This document shows positions 8,704 to 17,958 of a stretch of 64,000 nucleotides of DNA, one piece after another. The notes beneath the pieces are model-generated. The model saw nothing but the letters and a program-made list of their open reading frames with translations, had not been told where the DNA came from and ran no database searches. How positions within the stretch are numbered: the first letter of the stretch is position 1; the number at the start of each line of letters is the position of its first letter. Source of the stretch: Bacteroidales bacterium (GTDB lineage: Bacteria > Bacteroidota > Bacteroidia > Bacteroidales > UBA932); the NCBI GenBank assembly GCA_017459075.1, contig JAFUDQ010000021.1:44442-108441 (forward strand). Reading direction: 5' to 3'. A program made the translations under genes and the position numbers.

Positions 8704-9177
8704 ATGGAATATCTGTCTAAAGAACGATACGATGAACTTGCAGCTGAGCTGAAGCATCTTATAAGCGATGTCTACCCTAAGGTAAGGGAGGACGTCGCAG
8801 AGACTGGTTCCCAGGGAGATCGCAGTGACAATGCAGGATACCGTGAAGCCAGGCGGCTCCAAGGTAAGACCATCAGCCGGATAAAGTTCCTGCAGAAGGT
8901 TCTGGAAAACTCCCGCGTGATTGACACAGAACTTCTTCCCAAAGACAAAGTCTGCCTTCTGAGCCGGGTAGAGTTTACTAACCTGGCCACAAATACGCGA
9001 ATGAAATTCCAGATTGTCAGCCCACATGAAATGGACCTCGCTGCTGGCAAGATTTCACTACACTCCCCCATCGGCGCCGCCCTGATGGACAAAAAGGTCG
9101 GCGAAATAGCCGAGGCTCATGTCCCCTCCGGGCTCCTTCGCCTCAGAATCGAAAGTATCTCCTTCGACCTTGATTAG
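8704..9177 (+). CDS. greA: GreA/GreB-family transcription elongation factor
   Basis: 157 residues, the usual length of GreA. The N-terminal coiled coil carries the acidic tip as QGDRSDNAGYREAR (37-50), with Asp39 and Asp42 in the places of the Asp and Glu that reach into the RNA polymerase active site; the second is Asp here instead of Glu. The C-terminal FKBP-like domain has SPIGAALMDKKVGE (121-134). It rescues backtracked polymerase by stimulating transcript cleavage. The ATG at 8704 was chosen from family alignment and the promoter position. Its end overlaps pyrG by 4 bases, convergently. Confidence 0.92.
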   Translation: MEYLSKERYDELAAELKHLISDVYPKVREDVAETGSQGDRSDNAGYREARRLQGKTISRIKFLQKVLENSRVIDTELLPKDKVCLLSRVEFTNLATNTRMKFQIVSPHEMDLAAGKISLHSPIGAALMDKKVGEIAEAHVPSGLLRLRIESISFDLD

Positions 9178-10796
9178 ATGTTACTGGATGTCAATCTGTT
9201 TGACATGCAGGCACGGACAAAATGGACAAAAAGGGGCTGAGGGTGCTCCGGAGTGCTCTTGTATTCCGGATGGAACTGAGTAGCGATAAAGAATGGATGC
9301 GAAGGCAGTTCTACAATCTCCACCAGTCCGGTATCAGGATTGACTCCGCTAATTGTCAGTCCGGCATCCTGCATCGGCAGTAAATATTTGTTATTGAACT
9401 CATAACGGTGCCGATGCCGCTCACTGACAACATCAGTCCCGTAAATCTTGTGGGCAAGAGTACCTTCTACCAATCGGCATTTGTATGCTCCCAGGCGCAT
9501 AGTTCCACCCTTTATCGTAGTACTCTTCTGGTCTTCCATAAGGTCGATGACAGGATGAGATGTGCGTGGATTGACCTCTGTTGAAGCAGCATCGGCATAA
9601 CCCAAAACGTTCCTTGCAAATTCTACAACGGCCATCTGCATACCCAGACAGATGCCAAAAAAAGGTATTCCGTGCTCTCGGGCATACTTGACCGCACATA
9701 TTTTGCCTTCCAAACCACGCTCACCAAAACCTGGAGCGACAAGGATTCCATTCATCTTTCCAAGCAGTTCATCGGCATTTACGTCATTAAGATGCTCTGC
9801 ATGTATGGTGTGAACATTTACCTTGCAGGCATTGGCAGCCCCGGCATGCACAAAGCTCTCTTGAATACTCTTGTAAGCATCCTGCAGCTCTACATATTTG
9901 CCAACAAGGGCGACATCGACCTCATGCTCAGGATGTTTCAACCGATCCAAAAAGGCCTTCAAGGCATCAAGGTCTGGTTCTGGGAGGTCCGGGATTTCAA
10001 GTTTTTCCACCACCATATTGTCCAGTTTCTCCGCTTCCATATTCAGGGGAACCTGATAGATACTCCATGCGTCAATGGACTGGATGACATGGCCCGGCTT
10101 AACATTACAGAAGAGAGCGATTTTATGCCTTAGTTCCGGGGAAAGTTCTTTTTCTGTCCTGCAGACGATTATGTCCGGGTGCACACCCAATGCTTGCAAT
10201 TCCTGAACAGAGTGTTGTGTAGGCTTGGTCTTTAGTTCTTTTGCCGCTTTCAGATAAGGGATAAGAGTTAGGTGAATGGACAGGAAGTCTTCTTCCGGCA
10301 TTTCCCACTGAAGCTGACGCATAGCCTCTACGAAAGGCTGGCTTTCCATATCGCCGACGGTTCCTCCTACCTCTGTAATAATCACGTCATACTCCCCTGT
10401 TTTACCCAGCAGAAGCATCCGGCGCTTGATTTCGTCTGTAATATGCGGCACAATTTGCACGGTCTTTCCAAGGTATGCACCTTCGCGCTCCTTGGTGATT
10501 ACAGTATGATAGATTTTGCCTGTTGTAACATTATTGGCTTTGGAGGTATGTATGCCCAGAAAGCGCTCGTAATGACCCAGGTCCAGGTCGGTCTCGGCCC
10601 CATCTTCGGTCACATAGCATTCCCCATGCTCATAAGGATTGAGTGTACCAGGGTCGATGTTTATGTAAGGGTCGAATTTCTGGATGGTGACTCGAAGCCT
10701 GCGGGCTTGAAGAAGCTTGGCAAGAGAGGCGGCAATAATGCCTTTCCCAAGCGATGAGGCAACGCCTCCTGTAACGAAAATATACTTTGTATTCAT
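9174..10796 (-). CDS. pyrG: CTP synthase
   Basis: 540 residues, full length. The synthetase domain begins KYIFVTGGVASSLGKGI and has KFDPYINIDPGTLNPYEHGE (40-59) and TEVGGTVGDMES (131-142). The glutaminase domain has the nucleophile in GICLGMQ (Cys383) with His509 and Glu511 in FHPEYKS completing the triad. It makes CTP from UTP, ATP and glutamine in the cytoplasm. It is an essential housekeeping gene with its own promoter box at 10821-10828. Confidence 0.98.
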   Translation of the reverse strand: MNTKYIFVTGGVASSLGKGIIAASLAKLLQARRLRVTIQKFDPYINIDPGTLNPYEHGECYVTEDGAETDLDLGHYERFLGIHTSKANNVTTGKIYHTVITKEREGAYLGKTVQIVPHITDEIKRRMLLLGKTGEYDVIITEVGGTVGDMESQPFVEAMRQLQWEMPEEDFLSIHLTLIPYLKAAKELKTKPTQHSVQELQALGVHPDIIVCRTEKELSPELRHKIALFCNVKPGHVIQSIDAWSIYQVPLNMEAEKLDNMVVEKLEIPDLPEPDLDALKAFLDRLKHPEHEVDVALVGKYVELQDAYKSIQESFVHAGAANACKVNVHTIHAEHLNDVNADELLGKMNGILVAPGFGERGLEGKICAVKYAREHGIPFFGICLGMQMAVVEFARNVLGYADAASTEVNPRTSHPVIDLMEDQKSTTIKGGTMRLGAYKCRLVEGTLAHKIYGTDVVSERHRHRYEFNNKYLLPMQDAGLTISGVNPDTGLVEIVELPSHPFFIATQFHPEYKSTPEHPQPLFVHFVRACMSNRLTSSNI

Positions 10797-10820
10797 AGTC
10801 CGGTTTTAAATACCGGGATA

Positions 10821-10828
10821 CAAATTTA
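10821..10828 (-). promoter_or_regulatory. -7 promoter box for pyrG
   Basis: Minus-strand TAAATTTG matches TAnnTTTG, 24 bases before the pyrG ATG. Confidence 0.5.
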
Positions 10829-10928
10829 AGCAAATTCCCTTTATTTTTTGTGCTATATTTTACATTTTTCTCAGTATTGCTACAATATATAGTTCATGCA
10901 TCTATACCGCAAGAACAAACGTTGCAAA

Positions 10929-11690
10929 TCACTTTACAGGGAAAGTGAAATAAGTATCCGGGAAGGGTTCGTCTTTAAGGGTGAAGTGCCACCACTCACT
11001 GTCAAGGGGTTTGAAGCCGTGGGAAAGCATGGCACGGCGGAGTATCATTCGGTTGTAGAACTGCTCCTCGGAAATGCTGCGGCCGGCAGGGCTTTTGCTA
11101 TTGTCGCCAGTGTATTCTCCAGTTTCAGGATTCCCGCAGAAATCAGGATGGCTTTCCGGGCCGAACCAGTCAAAGGTGCCGCCCATGTCCAGCTCTTTCT
11201 CAGTATTCATGTCAAAGAGCGTCAAATCCACTGTTGAGCCGCGCGTATGGCCACTTTTCTCCATGATATACTCCTGCTCGAAGAGGACACTCTTGTCCAG
11301 ATCCGGATAGAAGTAGGGCTTCATCTTGACATCGGCCAAGTCTGCCGCCCAGCGCACGAAATGGTCCACACCCTTCTGCGGCCGATAGGCATCGTAAATC
11401 TTCAGTCGGTAGCCTTGAGCTATTACATCATCGCTAACCTTCTTCAAACTGTCAGCGGCCGGCCTGGTGAGCAGGGCTGTGGGTTTCTCGTAGCCGTCAA
11501 TGCGAGTTCCCACGAAGTTGTACGTACCGTAATAGCGTATCTCCAGAATAACGTCAGGTACAACATCGGTCAAAGTTACAAACTGAGCGCTGTCATCGGT
11601 GGGGTTAACCTTGTCGCTTCTGCAACCGGAGATAAGAAAGGCACCGCAAATAATGATGGTGGCAAGCGCCCGACTCAGGAATGTTCTCAT
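10929..11690 (-). CDS. D-Ala-D-Ala dipeptidase, VanX/DdpX family (M15D) lipoprotein
   Basis: 253 residues with lipobox LISGC (Cys23). The zinc site of the M15D family is complete: His148 and Asp155 in SGHTRGSTVDLT, His235 in SEWWHF, catalytic Glu232, and Arg103 in DAYRP. It should cleave D-Ala-D-Ala or similar dipeptides from peptidoglycan turnover in the periplasm. There are no vanH or vanA genes nearby, so a nutritional or recycling role is more likely than glycopeptide resistance. It follows the TonB receptor gene by 12 bases. Confidence 0.9.
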   Translation of the reverse strand: MRTFLSRALATIIICGAFLISGCRSDKVNPTDDSAQFVTLTDVVPDVILEIRYYGTYNFVGTRIDGYEKPTALLTRPAADSLKKVSDDVIAQGYRLKIYDAYRPQKGVDHFVRWAADLADVKMKPYFYPDLDKSVLFEQEYIMEKSGHTRGSTVDLTLFDMNTEKELDMGGTFDWFGPESHPDFCGNPETGEYTGDNSKSPAGRSISEEQFYNRMILRRAMLSHGFKPLDSEWWHFTLKDEPFPDTYFTFPVK

Positions 11691-11702
11691 TATCTTATGA
11701 AG

Positions 11703-14102
11703 TTAAAAATCCAATCTGTAAAAGATATTAGGCATTGATATACCGCTCTTGTCGGTACGGACAGAGTTTGTACCAAGGTCGAACCGTTGTGCCAGAGGGG
11801 CCTTTGCATCCAGGACATTGAGGCCCTCGAAGGCAAAAGTGTGGCTTACCTTGCCACGGTTAATCTTATAGCTGATGGTGATATCAACCATGCCGACAGG
11901 AGAGAATCGCTCAGTAAACGCCTCTCCAACCTTATAGATGGGAGTATCGTCAATAATACCGGCATCTATGTTGGCACGCATTCTGGCCTCATCAATAGGA
12001 GTGTAGCATAGACCTCCCTGTATGGAGTATTTTGCACTGATGTTAAGTACATTTTTACCTACGATCCATTCCTTTCCACCAAGAATCTTAAACATGAATC
12101 CGCGGTTGTAAAGCTGGTTATGCCATACTTTATCTATTCCGCGATACTGGGATTTGAATACGGAAAGGTTCGTCTGGCCAAAGAAACCTTTGCTCATATA
12201 ATGCTCCAATGTAACATCGGCTCCATAATTTCTGGTATTGCCCTTGGATACCAGAGGTTCATCGGTATATGCATAGAATCGGTTGGCAGAGCAGTAAATG
12301 CTGCCATTAATGCCAACAGGTGTATCAAATCCGTATTGATAATAAGCGTTCAGACGAAGATTGAGATTATCGTTCAACTTGTGCATGTAAGACGCCAGTA
12401 CATGATGTGACTTTGTAAAGCCAAGGTCTTTGTTAACAAGTTTTCCGGCATCGTTGCGATAGAAGTAAGTATCCAGTTTTTCCATCATCGAATGGAGTCC
12501 GTAACCAATTGACAGACTGTTGTTTGCATCAGGATCCCATTTCAGGCTGAGCCGAGGCTCTATGGATGTGTCTTTAGACAGAAACATATAGTTTGCTGCC
12601 AAGCCTGCAGAAAAACTTAAATTTGGACTCAGTTTGAAAAGGTTCTGCCAGAAAATGCTTGCAAGGCCTGTGTTATCCTTCATATCGGTGTACTCCCGCA
12701 TTGTTGCAACAGGTGCAAATAACCTGTCGGCAGATTTATAGTTCAAATTGAAGAAACGGTGTGAATAGTCAACACCAAATTGAGTCAACCATTTAGGAGT
12801 AACTTGCTTGGATAATTCTGTGTTTATCAGGATTCTGTCTTCGTTTTGTTTTTGATTACTGAAAAGATATTGTTTTTCCGGCTCTTCATATGCAAGTGGA
12901 TTTGAAAGGACGCCATTTGCATCACGTAGCAGGCCAAAATAATATAGGTCGGCAGAAATGTGTTGCATATTATAAGCGACAGTTGTACGCCAGGTCCATT
13001 TATTATCAAAGTAAATTTTATGAGTCAGGCCAAACAGCAGATGCAGGAGTTTTGCATCGTTGTTACATGCATCGTATGCAGAGTGCATATCCTCCAAAGG
13101 CATTCGCGTATCATGGGTTGTATCGTAGAAGCCCAAACCGAAGATAGAAAATGTTCCGGCACTCTTAGTAGGGAAATTAAGCTTTAATGAATAATCCTGG
13201 AAAGCCATGTGGGCGCCATCGGTTTCTATTAACCCTAATTTGTCTACAATCGATGAAAAACCATATCTGTAATTGACGATATAACTGCTTTTGCTATCTT
13301 TGAAAAGCGGGCCTTCAAGCGTAAGCTCTTCTGAAGCGGTACCAACCTGGAGTATGTTCTCGTGCTTTGAAGTGTTTCCGGGGCGCATTTTAATATCAAA
13401 GACTCCGCTCAGGGCATTGGAATAGTTTGAGTTAAAGGTGGATGTGAAGAAATCGCTGTTACCGATAACATTCGCATTCAGTGCGCTGACAAGGCCATAG
13501 CCGGCTGTCCATACATCGTTATAGTGATTGGGTGTGAAGACTTCTACCCCTTCAATGCGGTATTGCATTCTTTCAGGAGCATTTCCGTGAACGGACAAAC
13601 CACTGCCGTCACTGTCACCGGAAACGCCGGCGTAAGCCGTAACAAGCCTTGCGGGATCATTGAATCCACCGGCAAATCGCGTAGCCTCTTCCATTGAAAG
13701 CATAACCCCTCCCGTAAGCACGCTGGGGTTAACTGTGGCTATTTTATTGATTCGGGGGCGAACGACAGCAGCGTCAATCTCGCTTATATTCTCGCTAAGC
13801 GTAATATCAAGGATAACTTCTTTTGCCCCGGATATAAGAATCTCCTTCATTATGCTGGTCTCATATCCAATGTAGCTGGACTGAATGGTGTATCGTCCTC
13901 CCTGTTTGATGTTTATCAGGTAATTACCTTCGACATCCGTCACCGCTGCAGTGTTCTCCAGTTCCATAACAATAACGGCAGCGCCAATAAGCGGCTCGCC
14001 GGTAATAGCATCCAATACACGGCCTCGTAGTACCTCGGCCTTCAAGCCAAGCATACTGCAACCAAACAGGACTGCAGTACAAATCCATTTTAGCTTTTTC
14101 AT
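11703..14102 (-). CDS. TonB-dependent receptor with carboxypeptidase-like N-terminal domain
   Basis: 799 residues. Signal peptide 1-22, a CarboxypepD_reg-like beta-sandwich (about 23-105, with GRVLDAITGEPLIGAAV), a plug domain (about 125-235, with APERMQYRIEGVEV), and a 22-strand type barrel ending in an aromatic residue (FYRLDF). It lacks a SusD partner next door, so it is not a classical SusCD pair. It sits in a minus-strand run with cell-wall genes (LD-carboxypeptidase, VanX-like), so a muropeptide-like ligand is conceivable but unproven. Confidence 0.92.
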   Translation of the reverse strand: MKKLKWICTAVLFGCSMLGLKAEVLRGRVLDAITGEPLIGAAVIVMELENTAAVTDVEGNYLINIKQGGRYTIQSSYIGYETSIMKEILISGAKEVILDITLSENISEIDAAVVRPRINKIATVNPSVLTGGVMLSMEEATRFAGGFNDPARLVTAYAGVSGDSDGSGLSVHGNAPERMQYRIEGVEVFTPNHYNDVWTAGYGLVSALNANVIGNSDFFTSTFNSNYSNALSGVFDIKMRPGNTSKHENILQVGTASEELTLEGPLFKDSKSSYIVNYRYGFSSIVDKLGLIETDGAHMAFQDYSLKLNFPTKSAGTFSIFGLGFYDTTHDTRMPLEDMHSAYDACNNDAKLLHLLFGLTHKIYFDNKWTWRTTVAYNMQHISADLYYFGLLRDANGVLSNPLAYEEPEKQYLFSNQKQNEDRILINTELSKQVTPKWLTQFGVDYSHRFFNLNYKSADRLFAPVATMREYTDMKDNTGLASIFWQNLFKLSPNLSFSAGLAANYMFLSKDTSIEPRLSLKWDPDANNSLSIGYGLHSMMEKLDTYFYRNDAGKLVNKDLGFTKSHHVLASYMHKLNDNLNLRLNAYYQYGFDTPVGINGSIYCSANRFYAYTDEPLVSKGNTRNYGADVTLEHYMSKGFFGQTNLSVFKSQYRGIDKVWHNQLYNRGFMFKILGGKEWIVGKNVLNISAKYSIQGGLCYTPIDEARMRANIDAGIIDDTPIYKVGEAFTERFSPVGMVDITISYKINRGKVSHTFAFEGLNVLDAKAPLAQRFDLGTNSVRTDKSGISMPNIFYRLDF

Positions 14103-14134
14103 TAACTAAACGTGTATATATTAAAACCCGATGT

Positions 14135-14776
14135 TTATCCGATGTAAGAGAGGATCAAGCCGGCTAGCTGCTCTTCAGTGTGGCCGTCTGCTTTAAGGAC
14201 GATATCATAGTTCCGGGCGTCGTAACGGCTCACGCCGGCATAGCGCTGGATATAATTCTCACGGGCCTTGTCAATGCTTTCGATAACCTTTAAAGCATCC
14301 TGTTCCGAAAGACCTTGTTTTGCCATAATCCTGTTGACGCGATAGTCCTTGGATGCTGTCAAGAACACATTCAGGGTGTAAGGATGGTTTTTAAATACGA
14401 AGAAACCGGAGCGGCCGGCAATGACACAGGAGCCCAAATCGGCAAAGCCATTCAGGATCTTAACTTCGGCTTCGAAAACATCGTCCGTAGTAATATCGGC
14501 CCTGAATTCCTTAACATACTTGGGATTCAGTCCTAAGGCCTGTGCAGGGGGCATTGGCGTAATCTTGTCAAAGAAATCCGTGAGCCAGTTCTTCTTCTGG
14601 CCCTTGAGCTTCTCAATACCGCCAGCTGTGAGGTTGAACTGCTTCTGGAGGCTTTCCAAAAGTAATTTGTCACAGTAGGGAACGTTAAGTTTTTGAGAGA
14701 GAATGCTCCCGACGGTGTGGCCACCAGAGCCGACTTCACGGCTGATGGTGATAACAAAAGGTTCATTAAAATTCAT
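14135..14776 (-). CDS. Cytidylate kinase-like protein
   Basis: 213 residues from the ATG at 14776, preferred because FNEPFVITISREVGSGG then stands at the N-terminus as in relatives; an ATG 12 bases upstream is also possible. The P-loop is the unusual SREVGSGGHTVG typical of the cytidylate kinase-like family widespread in Bacteroidota and Firmicutes. An RYAGVSRYDARNYDIVL segment follows near the end. It is probably a nucleoside monophosphate kinase-fold enzyme, but the substrate has not been settled for the family. It lies in the minus-strand run between the LD-carboxypeptidase and TonB receptor genes. Confidence 0.82.
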   Translation of the reverse strand: MNFNEPFVITISREVGSGGHTVGSILSQKLNVPYCDKLLLESLQKQFNLTAGGIEKLKGQKKNWLTDFFDKITPMPPAQALGLNPKYVKEFRADITTDDVFEAEVKILNGFADLGSCVIAGRSGFFVFKNHPYTLNVFLTASKDYRVNRIMAKQGLSEQDALKVIESIDKARENYIQRYAGVSRYDARNYDIVLKADGHTEEQLAGLILSYIG

Positions 14777-14825
14777 GGTACAACTCATTTTCCATACAGG
14801 ATGTGAATACTACTTTTCAATGTCA

Positions 14826-15929
14826 TCAGAATTCTTTTTTACCGGAAAGCATCAGCCGCTTGGAAAGGCTTGTTTTGGTCGCAGTGATTTCGGAGGTCTT
14901 GACGGTTTGTTGCTGTCCTTCCACATTGAACTGGAGGGTGGCGCCGTCTGAGCGAACGTCAATTGTAACAGGCGCCCCCATGATCATCGGCAGGTTCACA
15001 TCACCGTGACCGGCAGGAAAACCGCAGAGGACGGGGATGTTGTATTTCACGAGGTACTGGCGGAGCATTTCTTCACAATTCTCGAAGGAGAACTCCGTGC
15101 CACAGTCGGTGAATTCTCCTAGAATAACGCCTTTGCAGCGCTCCAGGACACCGTTCATCGCCAGGATGTTGAACTGGCGGTCGATGTTGTGCATGGATTC
15201 CTCCACCTCTTCGATGAAGAGGATTATGTCCTTGCCCAAGGTGGCATCGGCCAGCGTACCCAAATTGGGGGCGAAGGTGCAGATGTTGCCGCCAACAAGG
15301 ATGCCGCTGGCTTTACCCTCAATGTTCTGCGGATGGGCCGGGATTTCATATTTAGGCACTTTTCCCAGCAGGATATCCCTCATCAAGGTGCTGGTCTTGT
15401 CCGTTCCTCCAGCGGCCAGGAAGGAACTCATGGTTCCGTGTATACTCATTACCCCGGCACGGGTCCAGAGGCCGTGAAGTGTGGTGATATCGCTGAAGCC
15501 GACAATCCATTTGGGGCTCGCAGACAGTTCTGACAGTTTGATTTCATCTATCAGCTGGATGGTTCCGTAGCCTCCACGGTTGCAGATGATGGCCTTGATG
15601 GAAGGGTCGTTTAGTGCCCAGCGGATATCGCTGACGCGTTCAGCGACGGTTCCTGCGTAACGGCCGTCAACAACCTTTCCCACATTTGGCCCCACGATGG
15701 GTTCCAGGCCCCAGCCTCGCAGGACCTCAGCCGTTTTCTCTACGTTCTCCATCGGAGTGAAGTAGGACGGAGAAATGAGGGCGACTTTATCTCCGGCCTT
15801 AAGGAATCCAGGTTGTTTACAGCTCAGCGTAACAGAACTGTCAGGTGATGGGATGGGGTCATCTTTGGTACAGGCTATCGTAAAATAAGACAGGATGAGC
15901 CCGAGAAGTAATAATCTACTGTGTTTCAT
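14826..15929 (-). CDS. Muramoyltetrapeptide LD-carboxypeptidase family (S66) lipoprotein
   Basis: 367 residues with lipobox FTIAC (Cys20). The S66 triad is readable: Ser146 in VGFSDITTLHG, Glu240 in LFIEEVEE and His308 in GFPAGHGD. Family members cleave the L,D bond of murein tetrapeptides (LdcA) or inactivate microcin C (MccF). As it is exported and lipid-anchored it may differ in role from cytoplasmic LdcA. Its start overlaps the end of the TPR/AraC regulator gene by 4 bases (ATGA), a sign of translational coupling. Confidence 0.88.
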   Translation of the reverse strand: MKHSRLLLLGLILSYFTIACTKDDPIPSPDSSVTLSCKQPGFLKAGDKVALISPSYFTPMENVEKTAEVLRGWGLEPIVGPNVGKVVDGRYAGTVAERVSDIRWALNDPSIKAIICNRGGYGTIQLIDEIKLSELSASPKWIVGFSDITTLHGLWTRAGVMSIHGTMSSFLAAGGTDKTSTLMRDILLGKVPKYEIPAHPQNIEGKASGILVGGNICTFAPNLGTLADATLGKDIILFIEEVEESMHNIDRQFNILAMNGVLERCKGVILGEFTDCGTEFSFENCEEMLRQYLVKYNIPVLCGFPAGHGDVNLPMIMGAPVTIDVRSDGATLQFNVEGQQQTVKTSEITATKTSLSKRLMLSGKKEF

Positions 15930-17596
15930 TTATTCTTTTTCAATTCTTGTGCATATTCGCTCGGGGTCTTACCGGTGACAGCAAGGAAGGAACGCTGGAA
16001 AGTTCGGATAGTATAGAATCCGCTGCGGTCGGCCAGTTCAGCGATGGGAATATCGGGGTTCTGGCTCAGAAGCTCCAAAGCATGGCGGATGCGGAGGCTC
16101 TTTATGTAGTCCGGGAAACTGATGCCGGGGGCGATTTCCTCCAGCATCTTATCCATCTCGTATCCAGTCTTGCCAAGAAGTTCGGTAGCGCTTTGTCGGC
16201 TGAGATTCTTGTTCAGGTAGAGCTTTTGGCCCTCGATAAGTTCTTTGAGCGAGTCTGCCTGCTGTTTTCTTACTTCAGTAACGTCTTTTTTCAGCTCTTT
16301 TTTTGCGATGATGGAGACTTGGCGTCGGATTGAGCCAAGGCTCTTTTCCAAGGCCCGGGTCTCTTGGTTGTGTTGGCGGGACTTCCGCAGTATAATCAGA
16401 AGAAGGATGCCGACAGAAAGGGCAAATACAAATATCAGGGCAAATATAAGGATCTGGTTTCTTTTCAGTACCTGCGTAGTATCGTCCAGTTTTAGCCGAT
16501 AACTCTGCGAATTGAATTCCGCTGCATTCAGCAGTGTGCCTTCGGTCTGTTCTTTGGACTCAATCTCTTGGCTCAGGATGTCGTAGAGGGCCTGATATTC
16601 CCTTGCCTTTTCCATGTCTCCGGCATTGGTAAAGGCTTCTTTAAGGCGGGAAATGCGAAGGCGGTAAGCCCTGCTCACGGTATCGGTATCCGTAAACTGT
16701 AATTCTCCCCCATAGAGTTCCAGGATTTTGTCTGGCTGACCGGAGGCTGCGTAATAATCAACAAGGCGAGTTTTTCCTCCGGTGGTGAGTGCATATTCCC
16801 GCGTCAGGGCGAGGTTGAAGATCTCTGATGCGGTTGCAGGTTCTCCCAAATAGGAGTAGCAAACGGCGCGGTTGACATCCAGGTAGAAACGGCAACGGTC
16901 AATGTATGAAGGGTTTGCTCCTGGGAAAGAACTCCCCATCCGGGCAATAAGACTGTCGTAGGTTTTGCAAGCAGTAAGAGCAGTCTGGTAATCCTTCCCG
17001 GAGAGCAGGTTGTTGATATACTGTCCGGTGAAATATAGCAGATGACCGTATTCTGATTCGGTCCTTGCAATGGCCGATGCTTTGGCGATGGCACCTTCCA
17101 TCATTTCGAAGGCTGTGCTTTCCTCACCCATGTCGTGAAGGCAGTTGCCTGCCAGGAAGTCGAAGGAGTATTCCTCAAAAGTTTTACCGGCTTTATGTGC
17201 ACATTCCTTTCCCTCCGTGCAGGTTGCCAGCAGAGCCGTGTAGTCCCGGCCGTTACGCAGTATAGTGGCCAAATGGTACAATAGTTCCGAACGGATGGCC
17301 GGGTCTTTTGCTTCGTCCTGTTCCAGGGCCTTATACATATAATCGGCGGCGGAGGCGTAGTCTTCCGTATATTGATAGGTAAGATTGGCTCTGAGTTCGT
17401 TTGCGGTAAAGACGCTGAGCTGCCCGCTGCGCAGACCCTCTGCCGTGAGTTTCATAGCCGCCTCGTAGTCTGTCTGCGCCAGTTCCTGGATGTGTGCCGG
17501 AGAATATGTTTCTTCGGACGATACGCCGGCATTATCGGCCGGAGAGCAGCAGGACAGAATGAGCAATATGGCTGTAATGAAGTATAGCTTTTTCAT
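15926..17596 (-). CDS. Membrane-anchored TPR regulator with AraC-type HTH
   Basis: 556 residues from the ATG at 17596, which puts a lipoprotein-like signal (MKKLYFITAILLILSCC) first; an ATG 24 bases upstream exists. Residues 30-360 are TPR-like helices facing the periplasm, then one membrane segment (ILIFALIFVFALSVGILLL), a short coiled coil and a C-terminal AraC HTH (about 460-550, with ALELLSQNPDIPIAELADRSG). This layout is a Bacteroidota one-component sensor, like hybrid regulators without the kinase. It probably controls the adjoining LD-carboxypeptidase and downstream genes. The signal it senses is unknown. Confidence 0.87.
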   Translation of the reverse strand: MKKLYFITAILLILSCCSPADNAGVSSEETYSPAHIQELAQTDYEAAMKLTAEGLRSGQLSVFTANELRANLTYQYTEDYASAADYMYKALEQDEAKDPAIRSELLYHLATILRNGRDYTALLATCTEGKECAHKAGKTFEEYSFDFLAGNCLHDMGEESTAFEMMEGAIAKASAIARTESEYGHLLYFTGQYINNLLSGKDYQTALTACKTYDSLIARMGSSFPGANPSYIDRCRFYLDVNRAVCYSYLGEPATASEIFNLALTREYALTTGGKTRLVDYYAASGQPDKILELYGGELQFTDTDTVSRAYRLRISRLKEAFTNAGDMEKAREYQALYDILSQEIESKEQTEGTLLNAAEFNSQSYRLKLDDTTQVLKRNQILIFALIFVFALSVGILLLIILRKSRQHNQETRALEKSLGSIRRQVSIIAKKELKKDVTEVRKQQADSLKELIEGQKLYLNKNLSRQSATELLGKTGYEMDKMLEEIAPGISFPDYIKSLRIRHALELLSQNPDIPIAELADRSGFYTIRTFQRSFLAVTGKTPSEYAQELKKNK

Positions 17597-17715
17597 GAAC
17601 CAAACGTATAACAGGCACAAAAATAAGGTTTTTTAGCGACGCGAATGCCTTCCTGAACCCCATTTTTGCCGTTTCGCAAAAAAATGTCGCCAGCAACGGG
17701 AAAAATGTCGTGCAG

Positions 17716-17889
17716 TACTTTTCAGCAGGCCGCTCGCTCCGTATTTCAACGATACTTCAGATGCTGGAAGCCTCCAATATGTCCGTAGCGGATGTCGCTT
17801 ACAGCCTCGGCTTTGAGAATCCCATCCACTTCAGCCGTATCTTCAAAGAGCACTTCGGAACTTCTCCATCAGTAATAGCGGCGAACTGA
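17716..17889 (+). pseudogene. AraC regulator remnant, 3' end only
   Basis: One open frame reads YFSAGRSLRISTI and then MLEASNMSVADVAYSLGF and on to HFGTSPSVIAAN and a stop. The second part is nearly identical to the C-terminus of the intact AraC gene at 31001-31861, and the first part matches that protein's YLSGRSLSTF. About 30 residues between them are missing. There is no N-terminal part upstream. The copy includes the downstream terminator. It is a decayed paralogue or a recombination scar; translation of a 42-residue product from the internal ATG at 17761 is possible but unlikely to be useful. Confidence 0.82.
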
Positions 17890-17897
17890 GACAACAT

Positions 17898-17929
17898 GCC
17901 CCGACAATCTCCATTTGGACTGTTGGGGC
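17898..17929 (+). terminator. Hairpin terminator shared with the 31.87 kb copy
   Basis: Arms GCCCCGACA (17898-17906) and TGTTGGGGC (17921-17929). The same hairpin, with small changes, follows the intact AraC gene at 31870-31899, so it was copied along with the gene end. Confidence 0.6.
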
Positions 17930-17958
17930 CTAGTCGTCTTATACCGATAAATTCGATT

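Noticed and set aside
10929-11690. Glycopeptide resistance operon, from the VanX-like protein
   Set aside because: No vanH, vanA-type ligase or vanRS genes are near; the protein is a lipoprotein in a different context.
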